A DNA stretch of 64,000 nt from Azoarcus sp. (GTDB lineage Bacteria > Pseudomonadota > Gammaproteobacteria > Burkholderiales > Rhodocyclaceae), in NCBI GenBank assembly GCA_031265765.1, contig JAISCE010000021.1:1-64000 (forward strand). Reading direction: 5' to 3'. Positions 16,745-28,748 of the stretch are shown here, piece after piece (within the stretch, counting starts at the first letter, position 1; the number at the start of each line of letters is the position of its first letter). A program made the translations under genes and the position numbers. The notes under the pieces are model-generated. The model was not told the DNA's origin. It did not search any database and saw only the letters and a program-made list of their open reading frames with translations.

Positions 16745-17680
16745 GATGATGGACAGGATTCTCGTTATTGGCTGCGGCGACATCGCGCGGCGTGCAATTC
16801 CGCTCCTCGTTCCCCGCTTTCGCGTATTCGCGCTCGTCCGCCGTCCCCGGGCGATGGCGGCCATGCGCGCCCTTGGCGCGGTGCCGCTCCATGGCGATCT
16901 CGACGACCGCCGCAGTCTTGCAAGACTGGCCGGCATTGCCGACGCGGTACTGTATTTCGCCCCGCCGCCTCCGGCGGGGAAGGAAAGTCCGCGCGGCGAT
17001 GAACGAGATATGCAGGACACTCGAACACGTCATTTCCTGGCGGCGCTGGGAAACCGGCGCAGTCTGCCACAGCGCCTCATATATATAAGCACGACAGGCG
17101 TTTATGGCGATTGCGGCGGCGCATTGATCGACGAAACCCGTCCCTGCCGGGCATCGAGCGCGCGAGCGCGCCGCCGGCTCGATGCCGAGCGCCGCCTGCG
17201 CGCCTTTGGCCGCCGTCGCCGGGTCGCGGTGGCGGTGCTGCGCGCGCCGGGCATTTATGCCGCCGACCGTCTGCCCATCGAGCGCCTCGCGCGCGGCGAT
17301 CCCGTCCCGGCGGACGAAATCTTCACCGGCCACATCCATGCCGACGATCTCGCCCGTCTCACAGTGACAGCCTTGTTCCGCGCTCGCGCCGGACGGGTTT
17401 ACAACGCCGTCGACGATAGCCGCCTGCCCGTGAGCGACTATTTCGACCTCGTGGCCGACGCCTGCGGCCTGCCGCGGCCCGCGCGCATGCCATGGACGGC
17501 GCTGGCCGCGCATCTGCCGCCGGGCGCGTTGTCGTTCATGAAAGAATCGCGCCGGATCGGCAACGCGCGCCTCGGGCGCGAACTGGGTTTCCGGCTGCGC
17601 TACCCGACCGTGGCGCACGGGCTGGCGGACGTCCGGCCGGGGCCGGGACGCGCCCGTTTTCCCCTGTATCGCCCCGCGCG

Positions 17681-18972
<1,292 letters not shown>

Positions 18973-18976
<4 letters not shown>

Positions 18977-20415
18977 GGAATGGGGTTTGCCTGCGCGAGC
19001 GCGGCGCGGGCAACCGCGATGGCGGCGCGTACCGCCGCGGGCGCAGCGCCGCCCGCGTGCGCCCGCGCGGCAAGCGAGCCTTCGACGGTCAACGCCGCAA
19101 GCGCGTCGGAACCAAGCCGTCCGGCTGCGCCGGGAACCGGCGCCAAGGCCGCTTTCAATTCGTCGAAACCGAGGCGGGAAAGATCGCAGCCGCGCGTTTC
19201 GGCTTCGCGCACCGCCAGCGCCACGGCCTCGTGCGCATCTCGGAAGGGCAACCCTTTTTTCACCAGATAATCGGCGAGGTCGGTAGCGGTGGCATGGCCC
19301 TGCGCGAGCGCCGCGCGCATGTTGCCGGCCCTGACCTGGATGCCGCCGATCATATCGGCATAAATGCGCAGGGTGTCGATCACCGTGTCGGCGGTATCGA
19401 ACAGCGGTTCTTTATCTTCCTGGTTGTCTTTGTTGTAGGCGAGCGGCTGCCCTTTCATCAGCGTGAGGAGGGCCACGAGGTGACCGTTGACGCGGCCCGT
19501 CTTGCCGCGCACGAGCTCGGGCACGTCGGGGTTTTTCTTCTGCGGCATGATCGAGGAGCCGGTGCAGAAACGATCGGCAAGATCGATGAAGCCGACGCGC
19601 GGACTCATCCACAGGATGATTTCTTCCGACAGGCGCGAGAGGTGCGTCATGAGCAAGGCGCTCGCGGCGCAGAATTCGATGGCGAAATCGCGGTCGCTCA
19701 CCGCGTCGAGCGAATTGCGGCAGATATCTTCAAAGCCTAGGTCGGCGGCGACGGATTCGCGGTCTATCGGGTAGCTCGTGCCGGCAAGCGCCGCCGCGCC
19801 CAGCGGCAGGCGGTTCGTACGGCGGCGGCAATCGGCGAAGCGTTCGGCATCGCGCCGGGTCATTTCATAATAGGCGAGCAGATGGTGGCCGAAGGTCACC
19901 GGCTGCGCGACCTGGAGATGGGTAAAACCGGGCATCGCCGTGTCGGCGTGCGCTTCGGCGGCATCGAGCAGCCGGCGCTGGAATTCGGCGATCAACGCAA
20001 GAATCCGGTCGATGGCGTCCCGCAGCCATAGCCGGATGTCGGTGGCGACCTGGTCGTTGCGGCTGCGCCCGGTGTGCAGGCGCTTGCCGGCATCGCCGGC
20101 AAGCGCGGTCAAACGCCTTTCGATGTTGAGGTGAACGTCCTCGCCGTCGATATCCCATACGAATTCGCCGCGCGCGATTTCGTCCGCGATCCGGGCCATG
20201 CCGCGCTCGATGGCGGCGAGGTCGGTATCGGCGATGATGCCCTGGCGGGCAAGCATCCTGGCGTGGGCGAGCGAACCTCGGATGTCCTGCTCCGCCATGC
20301 GCCGGTCGAAAAACACCGAGGCGGTATAGCGTTTGACGAGTTCCGCCACGGGTTCGCTGAAACGCCCCGACCAGGTTTTGGCGGACGGGGAAGAAGGCTC
20401 ATGGTTTGCGGTCAT
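18973..20415 (-). CDS. argH: Argininosuccinate lyase
   Basis: A 480-residue enzyme catalysing the last step of arginine synthesis, argininosuccinate to arginine plus fumarate. The fumarase/aspartase superfamily signature [16 protein letters not shown] is intact. Other family blocks are [30 protein letters not shown] and [19 protein letters not shown]. Length is within the usual 455-480. I chose the ATG at 20415 (MTANHEPSS) because family proteins start here and GGAG lies about 14 bases upstream; the longer frame adds an unrelated extension. It is followed by the kinase gene with an ATGA overlap, an unusual partner. Confidence 0.95.
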
Positions 20416-20664
20416 CGTGAAACGGACTCCGGTTTGAAATCTCGCCAGAAAGAACATCTGCATGGGGCGGCGCGCCGGGCCGGGTTCCGGCATATTCCGA
20501 TGGCTTGCGAACCGCGAGCGGCCCCGACCAGCCTCGCGCCGGAGGGCAAGTATAAAACAAAACCGTGCGCCCACTGGATTTGGGGCGTTCGGGGCGAGGC
20601 CGTACCGAAGCCGATTCCAAAGGCGGCGCGTTCAGTTCGGATGGCGGCGAAAAATATAGGGCGG

Positions 20665-21768
20665 TCATGCGATGGCCTTGTCCCGGCGTTCGAGCAGCAA
20701 GCCGCATTCGAGGTGATCGGTGTAGGGAAACTGGTCGAAGGCTGCCGCCGCCGCGATGCGGTGGTTGGCGGCGAGCGCGGCAACGTTTTCGCGCAGCGTG
20801 GCGGGATTGCAGGAGATGTAGAGCACCTTGTCGAAGCCGCGCGCGAGTTCGAGCGTTGCCGCGTCCAGCCCGGCGCGAGGCGGGTCGACGAAAAGCGTCG
20901 AAAAACGGAAGGCATCGAGGTCGATGTCCCGGAGCCGCCGGAACGGCCGCGTCCTGGCGAGCGCGGCGCTCACTTCGCCGCTCGCCATCCGCGCCAGCGC
21001 GACGTTGCCGATGCCGTTGGTCTCCAAATTGCGGCGCGCGGCGGCGATCGACGATTTGCTCAACTCCGTGGCGAAGACCTTGCCGAAAAACGGCGCGAGC
21101 GCCACAGTGAAGTTGCCATTGCCGCAGTAGAGTTCGAGCAGGTCGCCGCCGAGTCCCGCGGCGCGGGCGCGCGCCCAGCCAAGCATGGCGCGGTTGATTT
21201 CGCCGTTGGGCTGCGTGAAGCCGCCTTCGATCTGGCGGTAGCGCAGGCGTCGTCCGTCGACGCGGATTTCTTCTTCCAGCCAATCGCGTCCGATGACGAT
21301 TTTCTGACCCCGGCTGCGACCGATGAGATGTACGCCGAAATCGGCGGCGGCCCGGCGCGCGGCGGCTTCCCAGGCGGCATCGAGTTTGCGGCGGTAGATG
21401 AGGCACAGCAGCGCCTCGCCTTTCAGCGTGGCAAGGAATTCGGTCTGGAAAAGGCCGCGCCGCAAGGTTTCGTCCGCCAGCAGCCGCGCGCGCAGCCGGG
21501 GCATCAGGGCGCGGATGATGTCGGCGGCGGGAGGAAAATCCGCGATGGGCACGGCGCGGCGCGGGTCGGCGGGGTCGAACATCGCATAGTCGACGCTCGG
21601 CCCCGTATGCCACATGCGAAATTCGGCACGCAGCCGGTAACCGAGCGGCGCAGAGGCGAACAATTGCAGTTCGGGCAGGCCAAAGGCGGCAAAATCGCGG
21701 AGCAAGCGCCCGGCCTTGGCGGCGAAAAGGGCGGCATAGCGGTCAGGGTCGATACGGGAAAGCGGCAT
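20665..21768 (-). CDS. trmA: tRNA (uracil-5-)-methyltransferase
   Basis: A 367-residue SAM-dependent enzyme that makes m5U54 in tRNA. Typical TrmA landmarks are YRLRAEFRMWHTG, FTQPNGEINRAML, the SAM-binding ELYCGNGNFTVALAPFF, the VDPPRAGLD block and the catalytic Cys in ISCNPATLREN. The C-terminal base Glu is in HLECGLLLERR. It has no TRAM domain, as expected for TrmA compared with RlmC/RlmD. It is isolated from its neighbours by short gaps and has no strong ribosome binding site. Confidence 0.93.
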   Translation of the reverse strand: MPLSRIDPDRYAALFAAKAGRLLRDFAAFGLPELQLFASAPLGYRLRAEFRMWHTGPSVDYAMFDPADPRRAVPIADFPPAADIIRALMPRLRARLLADETLRRGLFQTEFLATLKGEALLCLIYRRKLDAAWEAAARRAAADFGVHLIGRSRGQKIVIGRDWLEEEIRVDGRRLRYRQIEGGFTQPNGEINRAMLGWARARAAGLGGDLLELYCGNGNFTVALAPFFGKVFATELSKSSIAAARRNLETNGIGNVALARMASGEVSAALARTRPFRRLRDIDLDAFRFSTLFVDPPRAGLDAATLELARGFDKVLYISCNPATLRENVAALAANHRIAAAAAFDQFPYTDHLECGLLLERRDKAIA

Positions 21769-21833
21769 GGGAATACTTTACTCGCGGGGCAGGCAGGGCG
21801 GCGCATCCGGCGCGCGGGCGCGCTACGCCGGCA

Positions 21834-23504
21834 TCAACGCGCCGCCTCGGCGGATGGGGGCCTGACCCGCAACAGGTAGGTCACGCCCAATTCATGCACC
21901 CTTGTATTCGGATTGAGGAATGGCCACTTGAGCCGGGAAATGCGGTAATCGGGGCTGTACGCCAGCACATCGACCGGGAAGCCCCTGGCTTCGATGAGTT
22001 CCCGCCCCTCGGCGGAAACGAACAACACCGCCGGCGCGTCTCGCTTGCCGAGTTCGTCGAGCGTGATGGTCGGCGTGAGCCGCCGGGTAACGATGTCGAA
22101 ACTCGGCGATTGCCCGCTGCCTTCGAGGAAATAGAGGTTCGCGCCGGGAATGCGCAAGGTTGCCGCCACGCCGCCAAGCGCGGTACCGGCCTGGTATTCG
22201 AGCAGCTTGGGGTAGAAGTTGAAATTGAGCAGCAGCCAGAGCGCCGCCGCCGCGCCGACCGTGCCGCTTGCCAGCCTGGCGCATCCCGTCCAGTGAGGAA
22301 TGGCCCAGATACCCAGCACGAGCATCATCGCCGCGGCGGCGCCGATCCGCCAGTCGTGCATCGGGAACATCCAGCCGTTGATGAGGAATGCCGCCACCGC
22401 CAGCACGCCGAAGACGGCGGATTGCACCCGCCACAGCCATCGCCTGCTCGGCGGATGCCTGAGCCGCGCCGGCAGCCAGCCCGCAAGCTGGATGGCGAAA
22501 AAAGGCAGCAGGACATGGAGGTAGTGCAGCAGCCTGAACCGCGAAAGCGCGAGAAGGATGTAAGTCACCGCGACCATTCCCAGGGCGACGGCATCGCCGC
22601 GCGCCCGCGGCCAGTAGCGGTCGTCGATGAGGCGCTTTGCGCCCGATGCGAGCGACCACAGCGCGAGCGGCGACCAGGGCAGGAAGACCCAGAGGAAGCT
22701 GTGGTAATAGAAAAGCGGATCGCCGCCCCCGGCATGGCCGCCCTGTTCTTCGGCCAGGCGTTCGAGGCTCTGCGTCCACAGAATGAATTTCACGCCTTCC
22801 GCGCCGAACTGATCGAAGTAGGCATACAACACCGGCGCGATGAACAGCAGCACGACCGGCGGCAGCAACAGCCAGTACGGATCGAAAAGCCGCTTCCACT
22901 CAAGGCAATAGACGAGATAAAGCAACACGGCGGCCAGCGGCGGCGCGATGCCGGCCATGCCCTTGGCGGCGAAGCCGAGCGCCAGCCCCGCGCCCGCCAT
23001 GATGAGGTGTTGCGGGCGCGTGCGCTCGTTGCGGTCGCTGGCGAAGATAATCAACTGCCAGGCGGCGAAAACGATCGAGCCGATGAGCATCGCATCCACG
23101 CGCACGTCGTTGTTGAGGAGCATGAAAGCAAAGGCGCTCGCCAGAATCGCGCCAGCCAGCCGTCCGGCCGTCTCGTTGTACAGCAACGCGCCCAACCGAG
23201 CGGTCGAATACACGGCCAGGATGGAAAACAACAGCGAAGGCAGCCTGTAGGCGACGGCATCGACCCCGAATATCTCGAACGAAAGCGCCGACAGCCAGAA
23301 CAGGAGATGCGGCTTGTCGAGGTAATCCCCCCCCTGGGAAATGAGCCGCGTCCAGTCGCCGGTTTCGTGGATGTGCAGCGCGATGGCCGCGTAAGGCGCC
23401 GAACCCGTGTCCATCAACGGCGCTACCGCGCCGCCGAGATAGGCGAGCAACAGCAGCAGATAGCAAGCCAACGCGGCGCGGGGGCCGAAAAGCCGCACGT
23501 TCAC
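21834..23504 (-). CDS. ArnT-like GT83-family membrane glycosyltransferase
   Basis: About 556 residues with roughly a dozen membrane helices in the N-terminal two thirds and a soluble periplasmic C-terminus. The first periplasmic loop with [20 protein letters not shown] and [11 protein letters not shown] resembles the ArnT/PMT catalytic loop. The usual Asp-Glu pair of that loop is not obvious, so substrate and activity are uncertain. There is no ATG start: the candidates are GTG 23504, which overlaps the epimerase stop as GTGA, and GTG 23498, with GGAG seven bases upstream. It forms a two-gene unit with the epimerase, suggesting transfer of an activated sugar to an envelope acceptor. Confidence 0.8.
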   Translation of the reverse strand: MNVRLFGPRAALACYLLLLLAYLGGAVAPLMDTGSAPYAAIALHIHETGDWTRLISQGGDYLDKPHLLFWLSALSFEIFGVDAVAYRLPSLLFSILAVYSTARLGALLYNETAGRLAGAILASAFAFMLLNNDVRVDAMLIGSIVFAAWQLIIFASDRNERTRPQHLIMAGAGLALGFAAKGMAGIAPPLAAVLLYLVYCLEWKRLFDPYWLLLPPVVLLFIAPVLYAYFDQFGAEGVKFILWTQSLERLAEEQGGHAGGGDPLFYYHSFLWVFLPWSPLALWSLASGAKRLIDDRYWPRARGDAVALGMVAVTYILLALSRFRLLHYLHVLLPFFAIQLAGWLPARLRHPPSRRWLWRVQSAVFGVLAVAAFLINGWMFPMHDWRIGAAAAMMLVLGIWAIPHWTGCARLASGTVGAAAALWLLLNFNFYPKLLEYQAGTALGGVAATLRIPGANLYFLEGSGQSPSFDIVTRRLTPTITLDELGKRDAPAVLFVSAEGRELIEARGFPVDVLAYSPDYRISRLKWPFLNPNTRVHELGVTYLLRVRPPSAEAAR

Positions 23505-24508
23505 ACTCCGTAATAAGCGCGATACCAAGCGACGAAGCGGCTCACGCCGTCGCGCACACTGGTGGCGGGCCTGAAGCCTGTCCAGGCGGCAAGCTCCGAG
23601 ACATCGGCATGGGTGGCCGGCACATCGCCATCCTGCATCGGCAAAAAGTTCTTCTCCGCCCGGCGGCCAAGCCCGGTTTCGACCGCTTCGATGAAATCCA
23701 GCAGATTCACGGGTTCATGGTTGCCGATGTTGAACACCCTGTACGGCGCATGGCTGCGCGCGGGATCGGGGCGCGCGGGATCGAAGGCCGCATCGGGCGC
23801 GGCCACGCGGTCGAGGATGCGGATCACACCTTCGGCGATGTCATCTATATAGGTAAAATCGCGCCGCATCCCGCCATGGTTGAAAACGTCGATCGGCCGC
23901 CCTTCGAGGATCGCCTTGACGAACAGGAACAAGGCCATGTCCGGCCTGCCCCACGGGCCGTAGACGGTGAAAAACCGCAGACCCGTGACAGGCAGGCCGT
24001 AAAGATGGCTGTACGCATGGGCCATCAGTTCGTTGGCTTTCTTGGTCGCGGCATAAAGGCTCACGGGATGGTCGACGCCGTCATGCTCGGAAAACGGCAG
24101 CTTCGCGTTGCCGCCATATACGCTGGAACTGGAGGCATAGACCAAGTGCTCTACCCGCCCATGGCGGCAGCCTTCGAGGATATTCACGAAGCCCGTCAAA
24201 TTGCTGTCGACGTAGGCATGCGGATTTTGCAGCGAATAACGCACGCCGGCCTGGGCGGCAAGATGGACGACGCGCTCGAAAGACGCTTCCGCGAACAGGC
24301 GAACGATGCCATCGCGGTCGGCCACATCCAGCTTCACGAAGCGGAAACGCGGATGCGGGCGCAACCGCGCCAGCCGGGCTTCTTTCAGCGCGGGATCGTA
24401 ATAATCATTGAGATTGTCGATGCCCACCACTTCGTCGCCGCGCGCGAGCAACCGTTCGGTCGTGTGCATGCCGATGAAGCCGGCGGCTCCGGTAACAAGG
24501 ATTTTCAT
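23501..24508 (-). CDS. UDP-glucuronate 4-epimerase-like sugar epimerase
   Basis: A 335-residue extended SDR enzyme. The NAD-binding motif is GAAGFIG at residues 7-13, with [14 protein letters not shown], the active-site SSSSVYGG and the catalytic YAATKKANE. ENxxxx-type motifs such as [11 protein letters not shown] and [16 protein letters not shown] are typical of UDP-glucuronate 4-epimerases (LspL/GalE-like). Length is usual. The product would be UDP-galacturonate for envelope polysaccharide. The glycosyltransferase follows with a 4-bp overlap. Assignment to this exact epimerase rather than a related one is by resemblance only. Confidence 0.85.
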   Translation of the reverse strand: MKILVTGAAGFIGMHTTERLLARGDEVVGIDNLNDYYDPALKEARLARLRPHPRFRFVKLDVADRDGIVRLFAEASFERVVHLAAQAGVRYSLQNPHAYVDSNLTGFVNILEGCRHGRVEHLVYASSSSVYGGNAKLPFSEHDGVDHPVSLYAATKKANELMAHAYSHLYGLPVTGLRFFTVYGPWGRPDMALFLFVKAILEGRPIDVFNHGGMRRDFTYIDDIAEGVIRILDRVAAPDAAFDPARPDPARSHAPYRVFNIGNHEPVNLLDFIEAVETGLGRRAEKNFLPMQDGDVPATHADVSELAAWTGFRPATSVRDGVSRFVAWYRAYYGV

Positions 24509-24743
24509 CGAGGATGGCGGACAAGACAGTTATCGGGGGACGGGGATTATCTCATGAGCGTTCCCATCGGACGACTGGCCACAACGCCGGTTGAAACAGG
24601 CATCGAAGGCTTTCATCGATGTCGGCGACAGGCCGGCCCGGCACAGGCAGACGCGTCCCCCCAAGCGCGAGACAAAATGCCTCGATATCGAATCGGCCAT
24701 GAGGTAGAAAGGACGCCCTTTAACCACAAGAGGTTTTCTTATC

Positions 24744-25001
24744 ATGAAAAAGGTTCTCGCCCTCGGCGCCGTAATGTTCCTTGGCTCCATCGGTATCGCC
24801 AATGCCGCTTGCACTGCACAGGAAATCCAGGACAAAGCCCAGGCTTTCCAGCAAGCTGCCATGGCCTCCGCGCAGAAGGATCCCCAGAAATACCAGCAAG
24901 CGATGGATGCGATGCAAAAAGACCTGCCCGAACTTCAGAAAACCAACGACATGAACGCCATGTGCAAATTCTATGACGATTGGGCGAAGAAACTGAAGTA
25001 A
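24744..25001 (+). CDS. Small secreted protein of unknown function
   Basis: An 85-residue protein starting at ATG 24744 behind AAGAGG about 8 bases upstream. A signal peptide of about 21 residues ends in ANA. The mature ~64 residues contain two cysteines (C23 and C74) that could form a disulfide. It is rich in Gln, Lys and Ala (EIQDKAQAFQQAAMASAQKD) and probably helical. I do not recognise a family. It is monocistronic and followed by a stem-loop at 25013-25050 (CGGAGACATTT pairing with AAATGTCTCCG). Confidence 0.75.
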   Translation: MKKVLALGAVMFLGSIGIANAACTAQEIQDKAQAFQQAAMASAQKDPQKYQQAMDAMQKDLPELQKTNDMNAMCKFYDDWAKKLK

Positions 25002-25012
25002 TTCAAAAAGGC

Positions 25013-25050
25013 CGGAGACATTTCGTTTCCTTGCAAATAAAATGTCTCCG
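25013..25050 (+). other. Stem-loop downstream of the small secreted gene
   Basis: CGGAGACATTT (25013-25023) pairs with AAATGTCTCCG (25040-25050) around a 16-nt loop. No T-run follows, so it is only a possible terminator or RNA-stabilising element. It lies 12 bp after the stop codon. Confidence 0.5.
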
Positions 25051-25097
25051 ACCCTGACGACTTCCCGCTTCCGCCGCCGCACGCCATTCCGCGTCCC

Positions 25098-26414
25098 ATG
25101 CCATCCAGCCTGTCCCAACGCCTGCTTCTTTCGTTCTACAACCTGTTGTGGCTGCCGATCCTGCCCGCCGTACTTCTGGGACTGCTTTGGCGCGCGCGGC
25201 GGCAACCGGCCTACCTGCATCATGTGCGCGAGCGTTTCGGCGGCTATCGCGCGCGCGCGCCGGGGCCGGTGATCTGGGTGCATGCGGTTTCGGTGGGCGA
25301 GACGCGCGCCGCCGCGCCGCTGGTTCGCGCCCTGCTCGAACGCCATCCCGGACATTCCGTGGCGCTCACTCACATGACGCCGACCGGACGGGAAACTTCG
25401 GAAGCCTTGTTCGGCGCAGAGCCGAGAGTGCTGCGCATTTACCTGCCTTACGATTTCGGCCCGCTCGTCGCGCGTTTCCTGCGTCATTTCCGGCCGGTTT
25501 CCGGCATCGTCATGGAAACCGAATTGTGGCCCGGATTGCTGGCCGCCTGCCAGCGCCGAGGCGTGCCGGTGCTGCTCGCCAATGCCCGCCTGTCGGCGTG
25601 TTCGGCGCGGGGTTATGCACGGATACCGGCGCTGACCCGGCTCACCCTGGGCGCGCTGGCGGCAACCGGCGCGCAAACCGATGCCGACGCCGCCCGTCTT
25701 GCCGCCCTCGGCGCGCACCGGGTCGATGTGACCGGCAATATCAAATTCGACAGTGCGCCGCCCGAAAGCGCATTCGCGCTGGCGGCCCGGTTCCGCGCCC
25801 GCCGCGGGGCGAGACCGGCGATCCTCGCCGCCAGCACGCGCGAAGGCGAAGAAACCCTGATCGTCGATGCATTTCTCCGCGCCTGCGCGCACAGCGGCGT
25901 GGATGCGCTGCTCATCCTGACGCCGCGCCATCCCCAACGATTCGACGATGTCGCGGCGATGCTGCAAGCCCGCGGACTTGCCACGGCGCGGCGATCCGCC
26001 GACCGGAACTTGCCGGCGGAGACCGCGCCGGAACCGTTGCCGCCCGAAACCCGCGTCTGGCTCGGCGACTCGATGGGCGAGATGTTCGCCTATTACGCGG
26101 CGGCCGATGTCGCCCTGATCGGCGGATGCTGGCTGCCCTTCGGCGGACAGAATCCGATCGAAGCCTGCGCCGTGGGCACGCCGGTACTGCTCGGGCCGCA
26201 TACTTTCAACTTCCAGCGCATCGCCGACGAAGCGGTCGGCGCGGGCGCCGCGCGACGCCACGAAAACATCGATGCCGCCATGCAGGCCGCTTTCGCCTTG
26301 CTCGCCGACGACACCGCACGCACGGCGATGGCGAAAGCGGGACGCCGTTTCGCCGCAGCCAATCGTGGCGCGACCGCGCGCACTCTCGCCCTGCTCGACG
26401 AAATCGCTCCCTGA
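25098..26414 (+). CDS. waaA: 3-deoxy-D-manno-octulosonic acid (Kdo) transferase
   Basis: A 438-residue inner-membrane-associated enzyme that adds Kdo to lipid IVA during lipopolysaccharide synthesis. An N-terminal membrane segment (residues 12-31, FYNLLWLPILPAVLLGLLWR) is followed by the GT30 blocks WVHAVSVGETRAAAPLVRAL, YLPYDFGPLVARFLRHFRP, METELWPGLL, GNIKFD and GGQNPIEACAVGTPVLLGPH. All conserved blocks are present, so it should be functional. It is transcribed alone on the plus strand. Confidence 0.93.
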   Translation: MPSSLSQRLLLSFYNLLWLPILPAVLLGLLWRARRQPAYLHHVRERFGGYRARAPGPVIWVHAVSVGETRAAAPLVRALLERHPGHSVALTHMTPTGRETSEALFGAEPRVLRIYLPYDFGPLVARFLRHFRPVSGIVMETELWPGLLAACQRRGVPVLLANARLSACSARGYARIPALTRLTLGALAATGAQTDADAARLAALGAHRVDVTGNIKFDSAPPESAFALAARFRARRGARPAILAASTREGEETLIVDAFLRACAHSGVDALLILTPRHPQRFDDVAAMLQARGLATARRSADRNLPAETAPEPLPPETRVWLGDSMGEMFAYYAAADVALIGGCWLPFGGQNPIEACAVGTPVLLGPHTFNFQRIADEAVGAGAARRHENIDAAMQAAFALLADDTARTAMAKAGRRFAAANRGATARTLALLDEIAP

Positions 26415-26540
26415 GCATTTCGATACAAGCCTGCACTCCGCACGCTTCACCCCCGCTTCACCTGACCGCCGTTTTCCCTTCCCGCGCCATTCACATGCCG
26501 TGCCTACGCTGTCTCCACCTTTTCAAAAGGAGAAACGAAA

Positions 26541-28721
26541 ATGGTACGAGATGCACTGGCGCTGCTTGCGCAACAGGTCGGGGAACGTCTGGCGGAGGCG
26601 GAAGATGCCGCGCCCGCCGCCGCGCCATCGCCGCTGCCGAATCTTCCCCGGACACTGGGGAAATGCCTGTCTTCCAGCTGCTACGTGGCTTCTTCCTGCT
26701 TCATGGCGCTCGCCGTGCTGTTCGCGCCTTCGTCGCAGGCGCGGCCCGAGGATGCGCCGGACAGGGTGGAAAGCCCTTATTTCTATCTGCCCGGCGGCGA
26801 CGCCGGCGTCGATGCCCTGCCGCTCAAATCGACCGAGGTCGATGTACGCATCGCCGGGGTGATCGCCGATGTGACGGTGACGCAGGTCTACAAGAACGAG
26901 AGCGCCCGCCCGATCGAGGCGCAATACGTTTTCCCCGGCTCCACGCGCGCCGCCGTGCATGCGATGAACGTGCGTCTCGCGGATCGGCTGATCGAGGCGC
27001 GAATCCGCGAAAAGGAGAAGGCGAAGCGGGAGTACGAACAGGCGAAAAGCGAGGGCAGGACCGCCGCCCTGCTGGAGCAGCACCGGCCCAATGTGTTCCA
27101 GATGAACGTCGCCAACATCCTGCCCGGCGACGATGTGCGGGTCGAATTGCATTACACCGAGTTGTTGCATCCGGAGGACGGACGCTACCGCTTCGTGTTC
27201 CCCACCGTGGTCGGCCCGCGCTACGTCAGCCGGGACAGCCAGCCGGCGGCCGCAGGCGGGAGCCGTTGGGCCGCGCAGCCGACCCTGCCCGAGGGCGTGG
27301 ATTCTCCAGCGAAATTCGATATCCGGTTGCGGCTCGATACGCCCATCTCCATCAAGGATGTCGCCTCGCCCTCGCACTCCGTCGAACTCGCGCGGCCCGA
27401 CGAGCGGAGCGCCGGAATCAGCCTCGCCGCAAATGCGCAACAGACCGCCGGCAACCGCGATTTCATCCTCGATTACCGGCTGGCCGGCGATGCGGTCGAA
27501 TCCGGCGTCATGTTCATACGCGGAGAGGACAAGGATGCGGAAAACTTCTTCCTGGCAATGGTGGAGCCGCCCAAGGCCGCGCCGGTCAAGGTCATCGTGC
27601 CGCGCGACTATGTCTTTGTGGTGGATGTTTCCGGCTCCATGCACGGCTTTGCGCTCGACACCGCCAAGACCCTGCTGCGCGAACTGATCGGCGGCCTGCG
27701 TCCGAGCGATACGTTCAACGTCCTGCTGTTCGCGAGCAGCAGCGAATTCCTGCACCCGCGCTCCGTGCCCGCGACGCGGGACAACATCGACCTGGCCCTG
27801 CAACTGATCGACAGCAACGGCGGCGGCGGCAGTACGGAATTGATTCCGGCCCTGCGCACGGTCTATGGGCAGACCGCGCCGACGGACGTGTCCCGCAGCA
27901 TCGTGGTCGTCACCGACGGTTACGTGGACGTGGAAAACGAAGCCTTCCATCTCGTGCGCAGCCATCTGGGGCAGGCCAATTTGTTCGCCTTCGGCATCGG
28001 CTCCTCGGTCAACCGGCATCTCATCGAAGGACTGGCGCGCGCCGGCATGGGCGAACCCTTCGTCATCACCGATCCGGCGGAAGCGCCGGAACAGGCGAAA
28101 CGCTTTCGCCGGATGATCGCTTCGCCGGTGCTCACTTCGGTGCGCACGGCTTTCGAGGGCGTGCAGACCTGGGATGTCGTGCCGCAGGCCGTGCCCGACG
28201 TACTCGCGGAACGGCCCGTCGTCCTGTTCGGCAAATGGCGCGACGGCGAAGGCGCGGGGCCGAAGCAACTGGTCGTGGAAGGCCGGCGCGCGGACGGCCC
28301 TTACCGGCAGACGCTGCCGCTGCTCGAAGCCCTGAGCGAGAACGGTGAACGCTTCTCCGCGCTGCGCCGCCTGTGGGCGCGGCAGCGCATTGCCGATCTT
28401 TCCGATCAGGAAAGCCTCATGAGCGACGGCAGCCAGCGCAAGGCCATTACGGCGCTCGGTCTCGAATACAGCCTGCTCACGCAATACACGAGCTTCGTCG
28501 CAGTCGACGAGCGCGTCCGCAACCCGCGCCCAGGCGACGGCACGACCGTGAAGCAGCCGCAGCCCTTGCCGCAGGGCGTCGGCAATCTGGCAGTCGGCGG
28601 CGCTTACGTGCCGGGAGCGCCCGAACCGAAGACGCTGGGCGCGCTGCTCGTCACCCTGTCCATGCTGGCGATGGTCGCGCGCCGCCTCTCCCGGCAGCGC
28701 CGCCGTCATCTGACGCTGTGA
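26541..28721 (+). CDS. VIT/VWA-domain surface protein with PEP-CTERM-like sorting tail
   Basis: A 726-residue exported protein. The start is ATG 26541 with AAGGAGA 8-14 bases upstream. A long N-terminus leads to a hydrophobic signal segment (about 47-67). A VIT domain follows (about 80-215; VTQVYKNESARPIEAQYVFP, RIREKEKAKREYEQAKSEGR). A VWA domain (about 355-530) has a complete MIDAS start (DVSGSM, D362/S364/S366) and VVTDGYVD. The C-terminus is PEPKTLGALL followed by a hydrophobic helix and Arg-rich end (RRLSRQRRR), the PEP-CTERM arrangement. The exosortase gene follows 27 bp later and is the likely processor. A role in adhesion or surface assembly is inferred. Confidence 0.85.
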   Translation: MVRDALALLAQQVGERLAEAEDAAPAAAPSPLPNLPRTLGKCLSSSCYVASSCFMALAVLFAPSSQARPEDAPDRVESPYFYLPGGDAGVDALPLKSTEVDVRIAGVIADVTVTQVYKNESARPIEAQYVFPGSTRAAVHAMNVRLADRLIEARIREKEKAKREYEQAKSEGRTAALLEQHRPNVFQMNVANILPGDDVRVELHYTELLHPEDGRYRFVFPTVVGPRYVSRDSQPAAAGGSRWAAQPTLPEGVDSPAKFDIRLRLDTPISIKDVASPSHSVELARPDERSAGISLAANAQQTAGNRDFILDYRLAGDAVESGVMFIRGEDKDAENFFLAMVEPPKAAPVKVIVPRDYVFVVDVSGSMHGFALDTAKTLLRELIGGLRPSDTFNVLLFASSSEFLHPRSVPATRDNIDLALQLIDSNGGGGSTELIPALRTVYGQTAPTDVSRSIVVVTDGYVDVENEAFHLVRSHLGQANLFAFGIGSSVNRHLIEGLARAGMGEPFVITDPAEAPEQAKRFRRMIASPVLTSVRTAFEGVQTWDVVPQAVPDVLAERPVVLFGKWRDGEGAGPKQLVVEGRRADGPYRQTLPLLEALSENGERFSALRRLWARQRIADLSDQESLMSDGSQRKAITALGLEYSLLTQYTSFVAVDERVRNPRPGDGTTVKQPQPLPQGVGNLAVGGAYVPGAPEPKTLGALLVTLSMLAMVARRLSRQRRRHLTL

Positions 28722-28748
28722 CCCGGCAGGCGACGGGAGCGCAACGCC

